This document shows, one piece after another, positions 35,399-43,609 of a stretch of 64,000 nt of DNA (position 1 is its first letter; every line of letters begins with the position of its first letter). Made by a program: the position numbers and the translations under genes. This DNA is from Acidobacteria bacterium Mor1 (lineage in GTDB: Bacteria; Acidobacteriota; Polarisedimenticolia; Polarisedimenticolales; Polarisedimenticolaceae). Below the pieces are notes generated by a model, which was given only the letters and a program-made list of their open reading frames with translations, did not search any database and was not told the DNA's origin. The stretch lies in NCBI GenBank assembly GCA_001664505.1, contig CP011806.1, positions 5,082,830-5,146,829 on the forward strand, read 5' to 3'.

Positions 35399-36691
35399 TC
35401 AGTCCGCGGACGCGGACTCCGACTCGGCAAGAACCGAGACGAACCAGGCGCGGCTCTCGGCGTCGGACTCTGCCTCGATCAGCTCGAGCAGGGTCGGCGT
35501 GTCGTCTACCGGATCGGTCATGTAGCGGGTGACTATGCGGTCCATCGTCTCCATCCCGATCCGCTGTTCCAGTCGCGACAACGCCAGCGGTCCCTTTTTG
35601 TAGTTGATCTCGTAGGGGCGGCGGCTGAGGTCGTTCGGCGTCCAGATGGTGCCCTGTCCTTCGGAGCGCCGCTCCCAGTCCGCGAGGGTCTTGTCCCAGC
35701 TCTCGTCACCGTACCGCCGGCGGCAGGCCTGAGCCGCGACGAACACCGCGAAGCCTTCGTTGAGCCAGTTGTCCACGGTGAAGGGCGCCGCCCCGGTACT
35801 CCAGTAGTGGGACAGCTCATGGCAGAGAAAGCGCGTCAGGCCGACCCGGTCGTCGGGATCGACACTGGTCAGCGCGATGAAGGTCTTGCGGGCGTAACCG
35901 CTCTCGGGCCGGTCCGGCAGGGCGAAGGCAACATCGGGAAGCGGCCGGTCGGAGCCGAAGCGTTCGTCGAGATAGGCGCGGCAGTAGGCTGCGGCGTCGA
36001 GGATCGCGTCGGTGGTCTCCGTCGAGGCGCCCCGATGAAAGACGGTCTCCCGCTTACCCGATGCCTCTTCCAGGTTCGGAGCGGCGGCGAAGGGGATGTC
36101 GATCATGTCGATGCCGGTTTGCATCCGGTAGCCGTCTTCGATGGCGACGGCAGTGCCGGGGCTGACCACCGTCCAGCCCGCCGGGAGTCCCAGCTCGAGG
36201 TCGTAGGTCAGTGTTCGGTCGAAGCTCTCGACGATCGGATGCCACGCCGTGTCGACCGAGAGCTCCACCCAGTCGGGACTGATCTGGTTGATCCTGCTTT
36301 CGGGGGTGGGGATCACGCCCCGGTAGCGGAAGCGAATCTCCGAGCCCGCGGCTCCCTCGCCGAGCTCGACGGCGATGCGGTTCCAGGTGTCGATGTTCGG
36401 AGCAGGTTCGACGTGGTGTCCGGTCACGTACTCACCTTCGACGGCGGCGAGCTCGAGGGCGCCGTGAAGCAGGAAGGCGAGGGTTGTTGCCGACTCGTCG
36501 ACGAGTCTTGCCGAGAGGTCGGCATCCAGGGCTCCTGCGTCGACGTCGAACTCGACCCGGCCGCCGTAGTGCAGGTCCACTCCGGAGATCGCTTCCTCGG
36601 GGGGAGGGTTCGATGGGCCCCGGCATCCGGCGAGGAGGGCGAGGCCGAGAAACAGGGTCGTCAGGTGGGGATGTCGGCTCAAAGGGGGCAC
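35399..36691 (-). CDS. Gluzincin-type peptidase lipoprotein
   Basis: The protein has 430 residues with a lipobox (LAGC, Cys23). A beta-rich N-terminal half resembles the first domain of M1-type peptidases (RIAVELGEGAAGSEIRFRYR). The zinc motif is His291-Glu292-Leu-Ser-His295 and the third ligand is probably Glu312 in WLNEGFAVFVA. The spacing of 16 residues between them is shorter than the 18 of M1, nearer to MA-like enzymes. No GxMEN substrate motif is visible. It is probably a periplasmic or surface metallopeptidase. Confidence 0.75.
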   Translation of the reverse strand: MPPLSRHPHLTTLFLGLALLAGCRGPSNPPPEEAISGVDLHYGGRVEFDVDAGALDADLSARLVDESATTLAFLLHGALELAAVEGEYVTGHHVEPAPNIDTWNRIAVELGEGAAGSEIRFRYRGVIPTPESRINQISPDWVELSVDTAWHPIVESFDRTLTYDLELGLPAGWTVVSPGTAVAIEDGYRMQTGIDMIDIPFAAAPNLEEASGKRETVFHRGASTETTDAILDAAAYCRAYLDERFGSDRPLPDVAFALPDRPESGYARKTFIALTSVDPDDRVGLTRFLCHELSHYWSTGAAPFTVDNWLNEGFAVFVAAQACRRRYGDESWDKTLADWERRSEGQGTIWTPNDLSRRPYEINYKKGPLALSRLEQRIGMETMDRIVTRYMTDPVDDTPTLLELIEAESDAESRAWFVSVLAESESASAD

Positions 36692-36772
36692 CTCAGGGTA
36701 TGGATCAGGCCGAGATTCTAACGTGATCGGGCGGCCGGGTGTGCTTCATCGGCCACGGTTCGACGGGCCCGC

Positions 36773-36811
36773 TATGATCGACTCGAGATCCGGTTCCGGA
36801 GCCGCTCCGGA
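36773..36811 (+). promoter_or_regulatory. Candidate -10 box and leader hairpin of the DUF5996 gene
   Basis: TATGAT (36773-36778) is followed by TCCGGAG-CCG-CTCCGGA (36795-36811), a 7-bp hairpin. Then comes AAGGAG at 36820-36825 and the ATG at 36832. No clear -35 box is seen. Confidence 0.35.
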
Positions 36812-36831
36812 CCTTCGAGAAGGAGCCCGCG

Positions 36832-37767
36832 ATGAAGCACTGGCCCGACATCCCCTACGCCCGCTGGCAGCCGACCGGACAGAGTCTGCACATGTGGTCC
36901 CAGATCGTCGGCAAGTTCCGGCTGGCCACCACCCCCTGGATCAATCACTCCTGGCAGGCGACCCTCTACGTCAGCGCCCGGGGGCTGACGACGTCGCTGA
37001 TTCCCGGCGACCAGGCGGCCTTCGAGGTCGGCTTCGATTTCGTCGATCACCGCCTGGTGATCGATGCCTCCGACGGCCGGAGGGAGTCTTTCGCGCTGGA
37101 GCCGATGTCGGTAGCCGAGTTCCATCACCGCTTCACCGCCCTGCTCGACAAGCTCGGCGCCGGCGTGCGCCTGCACCACGCTCCCAACGAGGTGCCCGAC
37201 CCGGTTCCGTTCGCCCGGCAGACCGACCCGGGGGGCTACGACCCGCAGGCCGCCCACGACTTCTGGCAGGCGCTGGTGCGTATCGACGCCGTGTTCAAGC
37301 ATTTCCGCACCGGCTTCCTGGGTAAGGTCAGCCCGGTTCACCTGTTCTGGGGAAGCTTCGATCTGGCGGTCACCCGTTTCTCGGGCCGCACCGCGCCCCA
37401 GCATCCCGGCGGGTTCCCGGCACTGCCCGATACGGTCACCCGGGAGGCCTATTCTCACGAGGTCAGCTCCGCCGGCTTCTGGCCGGGTGGCGGCGGCATC
37501 GATGAGCCCTCGTTCTACTGTTACGCCTACCCGGTGCCCGACGGCTTCGGCGAGGCCGACGCAGGTGCGTCCGAGGCCTATTTCCACAAGGATCTGGGGG
37601 AATTCGTGCTGCCCTACGACGCGGTGCGCACCGCGGCGGATCCCGAAGCGAAGCTGCTGGCGTTCCTGCAGGCGACTTACGTCGCCGCCGCCGAGCGAGC
37701 CGGCTGGGATCGCAACGAACTGGAGTGCGAACTCGGCGTACCGCGGGTGCCCCGGGTGCTCGGCTAG
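36832..37767 (+). CDS. DUF5996 family protein
   Basis: The protein has 311 residues with no signal peptide. It starts WPDIPYARWQPTGQSLHMWS and contains QIVGKFRLATTPWINHSWQA, LYVSARGLTTSLIPGD, VSPVHLFWGSFDLAVTRFSG and RTAPQHPG, the DUF5996 pattern. It is a cytoplasmic protein of unknown activity and of normal length. The stop is six bases from that of the convergent SGNH gene. Confidence 0.85.
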   Translation: MKHWPDIPYARWQPTGQSLHMWSQIVGKFRLATTPWINHSWQATLYVSARGLTTSLIPGDQAAFEVGFDFVDHRLVIDASDGRRESFALEPMSVAEFHHRFTALLDKLGAGVRLHHAPNEVPDPVPFARQTDPGGYDPQAAHDFWQALVRIDAVFKHFRTGFLGKVSPVHLFWGSFDLAVTRFSGRTAPQHPGGFPALPDTVTREAYSHEVSSAGFWPGGGGIDEPSFYCYAYPVPDGFGEADAGASEAYFHKDLGEFVLPYDAVRTAADPEAKLLAFLQATYVAAAERAGWDRNELECELGVPRVPRVLG

Positions 37768-37772
37768 CGAGC

Positions 37773-38858
37773 CTAATCCCGACCCTCCGGCTCGAGGGGT
37801 AGCGGCGGCCCGAGGATTCGCTCGACGGTAGGAAGGATCTCGTCGACGATGCGGCCGAAAGCCTCACCGTTGGGATGCCCGTCGCCGGGCACCTGGAAGC
37901 TTCGGTGGTCTCTGCCGAAGAATCCGTGGAACAGATCGATGACGTTGACCTCGTTCTGCCGGCTCCAGTCCAGGACTTCCTCATGAATCGGCCCGTAGGC
38001 GTACTCTTCGTCGAAGGGCTGGGTGAAGTCGGGAAAGATGACCACCAGGAGCGGGATGTCTTGCTCAGCACACCAGGCGGCCATCTCGAAGAAGGCCTTC
38101 CGGGTTGCCTCCCACTTGCGGCTTCCTTCGAGCATGGGGCGCAGGTAGCGATCGGTCAGGTGGTAGGGCTCGTGCAGATCGAGGCCCGTGCGTAGCCGGG
38201 GCTCACCGTCGAACAGTCGTTGATTCACTTGGTGCCGTAGTTCGGCAAGGACCCATGAGTTGACGAAGCGGTACCTACGCTGCGGATCTCTCCACATATT
38301 GGCCTGAGGCTCACCGTCGTTCATCACGAAACCGAGAATGACCAGGTCCGGTTCGTAGCGTTCGCTCTGCTGGCGCAGCAGGTGGAACTCCTGGACCGTG
38401 TTGTAGCCGGGGACGCCCAGGTTGTAGACCTGGGAATCCAGTTCGGGCCGGCTCGCGCGCAGGGTCTCGTGCAGTTGGGCCGGGTAGGCCTCCTCCTCCG
38501 GGACGCCCCAGCCGAAGGTGTAGGAGTCGCCGATACAGAGGACCCGTCGCGTCGATGCGTCCCGCGGCAGGAGATCGATCCCGCGGAAGCCGGACCCGTT
38601 GATCCGGTAGGTCCACTCCACCCCCGATCCCTCAATCATCTGGTCACGCTGAACGCCGGGGTGCAGGGCGTACTCGATGGGGTTGCCCGGTTCGAAGCGG
38701 TAGAGCGGGTTCTCGTCCCGGGCCACCCGTCGAGAGAACTTCCATTCCAGCGAGACGCGGAACAGGACCTCCAGACCCGCGAAGCAAAGCGAGCAGGTGA
38801 TCAGGAGCAGCGCGAGGTTCTTGACGAGGCGGCGCCGGCGAGACTCCCCGCTGCTCAC
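37773..38858 (-). CDS. SGNH/GDSL-family hydrolase with N-terminal membrane anchor
   Basis: The protein has 361 residues from a GTG in a GTGA overlap with the symporter stop. A transmembrane helix (LALLLITCSLCFAGLEVLFR) anchors it. The SGNH blocks are CIGDSYTFGWGV (nucleophile Ser), GVPGYNT (Gly), FVMNDGEP (Asn) and GDGHPNGEAF (Asp and His). Such anchored SGNH enzymes often remove or transfer acyl groups on cell-surface sugars. The coupling to a sodium symporter is unexplained. Confidence 0.85.
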   Translation of the reverse strand: MSSGESRRRRLVKNLALLLITCSLCFAGLEVLFRVSLEWKFSRRVARDENPLYRFEPGNPIEYALHPGVQRDQMIEGSGVEWTYRINGSGFRGIDLLPRDASTRRVLCIGDSYTFGWGVPEEEAYPAQLHETLRASRPELDSQVYNLGVPGYNTVQEFHLLRQQSERYEPDLVILGFVMNDGEPQANMWRDPQRRYRFVNSWVLAELRHQVNQRLFDGEPRLRTGLDLHEPYHLTDRYLRPMLEGSRKWEATRKAFFEMAAWCAEQDIPLLVVIFPDFTQPFDEEYAYGPIHEEVLDWSRQNEVNVIDLFHGFFGRDHRSFQVPGDGHPNGEAFGRIVDEILPTVERILGPPLPLEPEGRD

Positions 38859-40297
38859 GATGTGGCGGTGGCGTCCGAGCGCGGGGACAGCAGGCTGACC
38901 GTCACGACCAGCACCGCGCTGACCAGGACGGCGCCAACTTTCATGTCGAGCATGCCCTGGAGCACCTCGCTGTTCTTCCAGACGATGGTGGCGATCATCC
39001 CGCCGAGCATGCCCACCAGGGCTCCGTTGCGGCTGGTGCGCCGCCACCAGAGCGCCAGCAGCAGCGGCGGTCCGAAGGAAGCGCCGAGCCCGGTCCAGGC
39101 GTAGGCCACGGTCTGATAGATGATGCCGCCCCCTTCGTCGCCGGCGTTCAGCGCCAGCCCGAGAGCGATCAGCATCACCGCGGTGGTGGCCACTCGAGAG
39201 AGCAGCACCAGCCGTCCCGGCGGCGCGTCCGGCTTGAAGATCCGCACATACACGTCTTCGATCAGCGTGGAGCTCGCCGCCAGCAGTTGGCTGTCGGCGG
39301 TGGACATCATCGCCGCGGTGGCGCCGGCGATCATGATCCCGGCCAGCCAGCCGGGGAGCAGGAACTCGGCCAATGCAGGCATGACCGTCTCCGGCGCCAG
39401 ATCGGGTCCGAGCACCACCAGGGCCACGATGCCGATCATCGGCGCGCCCCAGTAGGAAATGAGCGTCCAGCCCATGGCGATCAGACCGCCGGTGCGAGCC
39501 TCGGCGGTCTTGCGCAGCGCCATGTAGCGGGTCAACAGGTGCGGTTGCCCCATGTAGCCCAGGCCCCAGGACAGCCCGCCGACGGCGGCGCCGAAGACGA
39601 AGGCCTGGCCGACTTCGCCTCCCATCCAGAGATGCCCGGGGTTGGTTGCCTGCAGCTTCTCGATCAGGACGCCGGGGCCGCCGATGTAGGCGATGCCGGC
39701 GATAGGCAGCACCACGGCGACGGCGGTCATCATCAGTCCCTGGATCAGGTCGGTCCAGGCCACGGCCAGGAAGCCGCCGAGCAGCGTGTAGATCAGCACG
39801 ATGATCGCGCCGATGATCAGGCCGGTGTCCCCCTCGATCTCGAAGCTGGTGTTGAGCAGGGTTTTGGCGCCGTGGAGCTGGGCGGCGATGTAGAAGGTGT
39901 AGAACACCAGAATGACCAGCATCGACAGCACCCGCAGCAGGCGCGACTTGTCGCCGAAGCGGAGTTCGAAGTAGTCGGGCAAGGTCAGCGCACCCAGCCG
40001 TGCGGTCTCCCGCCGCAGCGGCACGGCGATGAAGGTCCACGAGGCCAGGATGCCGCCGGCGATGCCGATCACCGACCAGTATTCGGTGAAGCCCAGGCCG
40101 TAGGCCGCCCCGGGGAGCCCCAGCAGGAACCAGGAGGATTCTCCCGAGGCCCGTTCGGAGATCGCGGCGACCCAGGGGCCCAGCCGCCGGCCGCCGAGCA
40201 CGAAGTCGTCCAGGGACTTCATGTAGCGGTAGCAGTAGATCCCGACGGCGAGCATCAGGACCACGTAGCCGAGGAGCCCGTACAGCAGCGGGTTCAA
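38855..40297 (-). CDS. Sodium:solute symporter, PutP-like
   Basis: The protein has 480 residues from TTG 40297, with GGAG six bases upstream. The TTG overlaps the stop of a 33-residue protein (TTGA). About 13 helices are present with the SSS patterns DDFVLGGRRLGPWVAAISER, SGESSWFLLGLPGAAYGLG and MSTADSQLLAASSTLIEDVY. It is close to the proline permease PutP, including the site near helix 2. Proline import with Na+ is the best guess. Confidence 0.92.
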   Translation of the reverse strand: MNPLLYGLLGYVVLMLAVGIYCYRYMKSLDDFVLGGRRLGPWVAAISERASGESSWFLLGLPGAAYGLGFTEYWSVIGIAGGILASWTFIAVPLRRETARLGALTLPDYFELRFGDKSRLLRVLSMLVILVFYTFYIAAQLHGAKTLLNTSFEIEGDTGLIIGAIIVLIYTLLGGFLAVAWTDLIQGLMMTAVAVVLPIAGIAYIGGPGVLIEKLQATNPGHLWMGGEVGQAFVFGAAVGGLSWGLGYMGQPHLLTRYMALRKTAEARTGGLIAMGWTLISYWGAPMIGIVALVVLGPDLAPETVMPALAEFLLPGWLAGIMIAGATAAMMSTADSQLLAASSTLIEDVYVRIFKPDAPPGRLVLLSRVATTAVMLIALGLALNAGDEGGGIIYQTVAYAWTGLGASFGPPLLLALWWRRTSRNGALVGMLGGMIATIVWKNSEVLQGMLDMKVGAVLVSAVLVVTVSLLSPRSDATATS

Positions 40298-40395
40298 TCG
40301 TGGCTCCGGTCCCGGTTGAAGCGGAACGCAAGCCCGGTCAGGACCGCCAGCAGCAGCCATGATCCGAGCACCAGCAGGGTGGTCGAGGTCGGCAT
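40294..40395 (-). CDS. 33-residue single-helix protein, probable symporter accessory subunit
   Basis: The short frame reads MPTSTTLLVLGSWLLLAVLT and then GLAFRFNRDRSHD. It has one transmembrane helix and a charged tail, and its TGA overlaps the TTG start of the symporter. Small one-helix proteins are known to precede some SSS symporters. There is no ribosome site, but TATAAT lies seven bases before the ATG, so the mRNA may be leaderless. The overlap and the context make a real gene likely. Confidence 0.65.
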   Translation of the reverse strand: MPTSTTLLVLGSWLLLAVLTGLAFRFNRDRSHD

Positions 40396-40402
40396 GGGCG
40401 GG

Positions 40403-40408
40403 ATTATA
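40403..40408 (-). promoter_or_regulatory. -10 box of a leaderless promoter for the symporter operon
   Basis: A perfect TATAAT on the minus strand is followed by seven bases and the ATG at 40395. Transcription would start at about the A of the ATG. No -35 match is obvious because a terminator occupies that region. Confidence 0.55.
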
Positions 40409-40410
40409 GG

Positions 40411-40452
40411 GGCAAAACGAAAACGGGCCGGAACCTCATGGCTCCGGCCCGT
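40411..40452 (-). terminator. Intrinsic terminator of the PAS-GGDEF-PilZ gene
   Basis: On the minus strand ACGGGCCGGA and TCCGGCCCGT form a 10-bp stem with a 10-base loop, followed by TTTCGTTTTG. It lies 24 bases past the stop at 40477. Confidence 0.9.
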
Positions 40453-40476
40453 GGCAATCGTCGGATTCGGCGGGGG

Positions 40477-41733
40477 CTAGATGCTCAGCACTCCCGATTC
40501 GGGGCGCCGGCTGTTGTCCTCGTTCTCGTGGAGGTAGGCCTCGATGGCCCGGCGGTCGTGGGGACCGCCGAACTGCTCGAACTCCACCCCCAGGCCGGGC
40601 ACCCGGTTGGCGTCCTCATGGGTCTCCGGCGGAACCGCGCGGACCACCCGGCCGATCACGTGGACCGAGCCATCGTGGCCGGGGACCGGGAAGGTGAAGG
40701 CGCAGCGCATGCCGATATCGATCGGTGCCGCGGTCTGCACGAAGATCCCGCTGGGCGAAAGATCGCGGCTGTAGCCGACCAGCAGCGGATCGCCGCCGTC
40801 GAAGTAGACCGGTGCGTGGAACGGCACCCGGGGGCGCCTCAGGTAGCACCAGACCCGGTTGCGCCCCAGGGACTGGGCCTCGTGCAGCGCCTCCTGGGCG
40901 CGTTGCAGCAGGTCCGCGGCGTTGTCGGCATCGGCCGGGTACGACGCGGCGCCGAGGCTCAGGGTCACCTGGGGAATCCCATCGGTTTCCGGGAAGAAGC
41001 GGAAGCGTTCGACGGTGGAACGCAGCGCCGCGGCGAGCTGGCGGGCGTCACCCCGGCCGGAGTTGGGCATCACGATGCCGAACTCGTCGTCGCCAAGGCG
41101 GCCGATACGGGTTTCGTCGCCGACGGTGACCCGCAGGATGCCGGCCAGCTTGCGCAGCAGTTCGTCGCCGTGCTGCCGGCCGAGCTTGTCGTTGACCCGG
41201 GTCAGGTGGTCGACGTCGAGCACGATCAACCCCAGGGGCTTGGCGCTCTTCTCCGCCTTGCGGTACTCCTCGGCCAGCTTCAGCTGGAAGCTGCCGCGGC
41301 ACATCAGGCCGCACAGCGGATCGAGGTCGGCAAGACTGTCGACATGGATCGGGGCGGCCGAACGGGCCAGTACCCGGAGCACTCGCACCAGCATGCGGTC
41401 GCCGTTGCCGGGCAGTCCCTGGACCAGCGCCTCGACCAGCACCGTGCGTCCGTCGCGGCAATTGAAGCGCAACTCGCGGGTGCCCGTGGCGCTGTCGGGG
41501 ACGGTCAGATCCCCTTCATAGATCGGAAGCGCCTCGCCGTCGCCCTCGGTGCGGACCAGGCGCAGGTCCTTGTGGCGGCCGACGACCTCGATGGCGGCCC
41601 AGCCGGTCAGGCTCTCGGCACCTTCGTCGAAGCCGAGAATCGTCCCGGCCTGATCGACAATCAGGCAGCCGCTCTCGCCGATGGACCCGCTGGATCCCCG
41701 CTGCCGTCCGTGATTCGAAGCACTCATGGTCAT
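40477..41733 (-). CDS. PAS-GGDEF-PilZ signalling protein with degenerate GGDEF motif
   Basis: The protein has 418 residues and is cytoplasmic. A PAS-like domain (about 20-115: GCLIVDQAGTILGFDEGAES) precedes a GGDEF domain (about 130-290) with LIVLDVDHLTRVNDKLG. The active-site motif reads RLGDDEF (214-218), so the second Gly is Asp. The C-terminal PilZ domain has SRDLSPSGIFV, but the RxxxR motif is shortened (RRPRVPF). Both c-di-GMP synthesis and binding may be weakened or altered. AGGA lies six bases before the ATG. Confidence 0.88.
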   Translation of the reverse strand: MTMSASNHGRQRGSSGSIGESGCLIVDQAGTILGFDEGAESLTGWAAIEVVGRHKDLRLVRTEGDGEALPIYEGDLTVPDSATGTRELRFNCRDGRTVLVEALVQGLPGNGDRMLVRVLRVLARSAAPIHVDSLADLDPLCGLMCRGSFQLKLAEEYRKAEKSAKPLGLIVLDVDHLTRVNDKLGRQHGDELLRKLAGILRVTVGDETRIGRLGDDEFGIVMPNSGRGDARQLAAALRSTVERFRFFPETDGIPQVTLSLGAASYPADADNAADLLQRAQEALHEAQSLGRNRVWCYLRRPRVPFHAPVYFDGGDPLLVGYSRDLSPSGIFVQTAAPIDIGMRCAFTFPVPGHDGSVHVIGRVVRAVPPETHEDANRVPGLGVEFEQFGGPHDRRAIEAYLHENEDNSRRPESGVLSI

Positions 41734-41763
41734 TTTTTCCTACCCTCCGTACCTGAGGGGCGG

Positions 41764-41793
41764 AATCTAGTGTCCGGCGGGCCGCCCGGGCAA
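41764..41793 (-). promoter_or_regulatory. Candidate promoter of the PAS-GGDEF-PilZ gene
   Basis: On the minus strand TTGCCC (41793-41788), an 18-base spacer and TAGATT (41769-41764), 31 bases before the start codon. The same TAGATT -10 box occurs at the exporter operon. Confidence 0.4.
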
Positions 41794-41806
41794 ACAAATC
41801 ACAGGT

Positions 41807-41842
41807 ATTCCGTGTAGTTTGTTGTAAGCCGTCTTACGGAAT
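41807..41842. promoter_or_regulatory. Nested dyads in an AT-richer divergent promoter region
   Basis: ATTCCGT (41807-41813) and ACGGAAT (41836-41842) are inverted arms 22 bases apart. Between and overlapping them lies GTAAG-CCGT-CTTAC (41824-41837). The region separates the PAS-GGDEF-PilZ and RDD genes and stands out by its lower G+C, so it may bind a regulator. Confidence 0.4.
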
Positions 41843-41853
41843 TGTGATCGCAC

Positions 41854-41859
41854 TACAAT
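41854..41859 (+). promoter_or_regulatory. -10 box of the RDD gene, leaderless arrangement
   Basis: TACAAT is followed by eight bases and the ATG at 41868. No ribosome site is present. The -35 region overlaps the inverted repeat. Confidence 0.45.
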
Positions 41860-41867
41860 GGGGCGTC

Positions 41868-42617
41868 ATGAACGAGCACAATCTTCCCGGACGCGAGGCC
41901 CTGGAGACCCCGGAACGGGTCGATCTGCACATCGACCTGGCGGGGGTGGGGTCCCGCTCGATCGCCTTCGTCGTCGACTACTTCATCGTCGCTCTGGGCG
42001 GGATCGTGATGCTGATCTTCGCCGTGGCCGGGAGCGCGGCGATCGGCACTCTGGCCGTCGCCCTCTGGATGCTCGGCACCTTCGCCCTGTTCTGGTTCTA
42101 CTTCGCCGGGTTCGAGATCGCCTGGGACGGCCAGACTCCCGGCAAGCGGTTGATGGGGCTGCGGGTGCAGAAGGCCGGGGGCTACCCGATCGGCTGGACC
42201 GACGCGGTGATCCGCAACCTGCTGCGCAGCCTGATCGACCTGCTGCTGTTCTCGATTCCGATCGGGCTGCTGTTCATGATCTTCCATCGTCGCCATCAGC
42301 GCATCGGCGATCTGGCGGCGGGGACCGTGGTCGTGCGGGAGCAGCGGGCCGAGCATGTCGACTTTTCCGCCCAGGGCTACGCCGCAGGACAGGGGACGCT
42401 GTCCCTCACGGTGCGCGAGTTCGAGTTGGTTCGAGGTTTCCTGTCACGGCGCGAGGACTTCGAGTCGGTTTCCCGTGAGACCGTCGGGGCGGACCTGGCC
42501 CGCGCGCTGCGAGATCGGCTCGGTAGCCGCGGAGCGCTTCTCGAGAGCAGCGCCGACCTCGAGAATGAAGCCTTCCTGGAGCAGGTTTACGCCCGGTACC
42601 GCGGCACGGCCTCCTGA
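41868..42617 (+). CDS. RDD family membrane protein
   Basis: The protein has 249 residues. The RDD domain shows SRSIAFVVDYFIVALGG, WDGQTPGKRLMGLRVQK and HQRIGDLAAGTVVVREQ with three transmembrane helices. A cytoplasmic C-terminal region of about 80 residues follows. The stop and the next start overlap (TGATG). RDD, SpoIIM, DUF58, MoxR, DUF4350 and DUF4129 genes commonly cluster; the joint function is thought to concern the envelope but is not settled. ATG 41868 is preferred to an upstream GTG at 41844. Confidence 0.9.
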   Translation: MNEHNLPGREALETPERVDLHIDLAGVGSRSIAFVVDYFIVALGGIVMLIFAVAGSAAIGTLAVALWMLGTFALFWFYFAGFEIAWDGQTPGKRLMGLRVQKAGGYPIGWTDAVIRNLLRSLIDLLLFSIPIGLLFMIFHRRHQRIGDLAAGTVVVREQRAEHVDFSAQGYAAGQGTLSLTVREFELVRGFLSRREDFESVSRETVGADLARALRDRLGSRGALLESSADLENEAFLEQVYARYRGTAS

Positions 42618-43609
42618 TGGACATCCGCGAATTCGTCACCCGCAACCAGCCTGAGTGGGAGCGGCTCCAGAGCTATCTGCGACGGATTCGGTCGCGGGGG
42701 CTGCGCTCATTCCGCCCCGAAGAGGTTCGGGAGCTGGGCATGCTGTACCGCAAGGTGTCGGCCGACCTGGCCACCGCCCGGGTGGAGTTCCCCGGTTCGG
42801 ATATCGTCCGCCTGCTCAACGATCTGGCGGTGCGCAGCCACAACGTGGTCTACCGCGCGCCCCGGCGAAACCCGATTCGCTGGCTCCGCGGTCTGCTGCA
42901 TGAGATTCCGGAGACGCTCTGCAGACATGCCGGGTCGATCACCACCGCGACCCTGCTGTTCGTGGTCGGCGCGATGCTCGGCGCGCTGGGAGCGGCGGCG
43001 GACGAGAACATCGCGGTGATGATCATCGGTGCGGCGTGGGTCGAGAAGATCCAGGCCGGGGAGTACTGGATCGAGGAGTTCTTCTCGGTCACCCCGGCGT
43101 CCCTCGGGACCGCGAGCCTGATTACCAACAACGTCGGCGTGGCGATCGCCGCCTACACCCTGGGCATCACCGGCCTCTTTCCGACCTACGTCATGTTCCT
43201 CAACGGAGCGTTGCTCGGGTCGGTGCTGACGCTCAGCGGTCAGTACCACCTGCTCGATCGCTTGACCCCGTTCCTGTTCCCCCACGGGGTCATCGAGATC
43301 TCGGCGATCCTGCTGGCCGGAGCCGGAGGCTTCATGGTCTTCGACGGGTGGGTCCACCCCGGGGACGGCACACGGATGCAGGGGTTGGCCCGGGGTGCCC
43401 GGGCCGGACTGCTGGTGGCGTTCACCGCCCTTCCGGTGCTGCTGGTCGCCGGCGTGGTCGAGGCCAACATCTCGCCCAACGAGGCGATCGACGGCCGGGT
43501 GCGGATCGGCTTCGGAATTCTGCTGGGAGTGATGCTCTGGGGCTGGTTGTTGAGCCCGCTGTTCCGCCGCCGCCGTCGAAGCGAGGCTACAGCCGCCCCC
43601 GCCGCTTGA
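42617..43609 (+). CDS. SpoIIM/DUF95-family stage II sporulation protein M homologue
   Basis: The membrane protein has 330 residues. It starts MDIREFVTRNQPEWERLQSY and continues LGMLYRKVSADLATARVEF, both typical of the MoxR-cluster SpoIIM homologues. Then come five or six helices, with LITNNVGVAIAAYTLGITGL, LNGALLGSVL and LFPHGVIEISAILLAGAGG. It is not evidence for sporulation. Its end overlaps the convergent DUF58 gene by 23 bases. Confidence 0.92.
   Translation: MDIREFVTRNQPEWERLQSYLRRIRSRGLRSFRPEEVRELGMLYRKVSADLATARVEFPGSDIVRLLNDLAVRSHNVVYRAPRRNPIRWLRGLLHEIPETLCRHAGSITTATLLFVVGAMLGALGAAADENIAVMIIGAAWVEKIQAGEYWIEEFFSVTPASLGTASLITNNVGVAIAAYTLGITGLFPTYVMFLNGALLGSVLTLSGQYHLLDRLTPFLFPHGVIEISAILLAGAGGFMVFDGWVHPGDGTRMQGLARGARAGLLVAFTALPVLLVAGVVEANISPNEAIDGRVRIGFGILLGVMLWGWLLSPLFRRRRRSEATAAPAA

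Noticed and set aside
37773..40331. One 852-codon frame joining the SGNH hydrolase to sequence inside the symporter
   Set aside because: The upstream half is Arg/Gly-rich shadow text of the symporter; the hydrolase has its own GTG start at 38858 in a GTGA overlap.
42617..43609. SpoIIM homologue taken as a sign of sporulation
   Set aside because: This family occurs widely in MoxR/DUF58 clusters of non-sporulating bacteria and no other sporulation gene is present.
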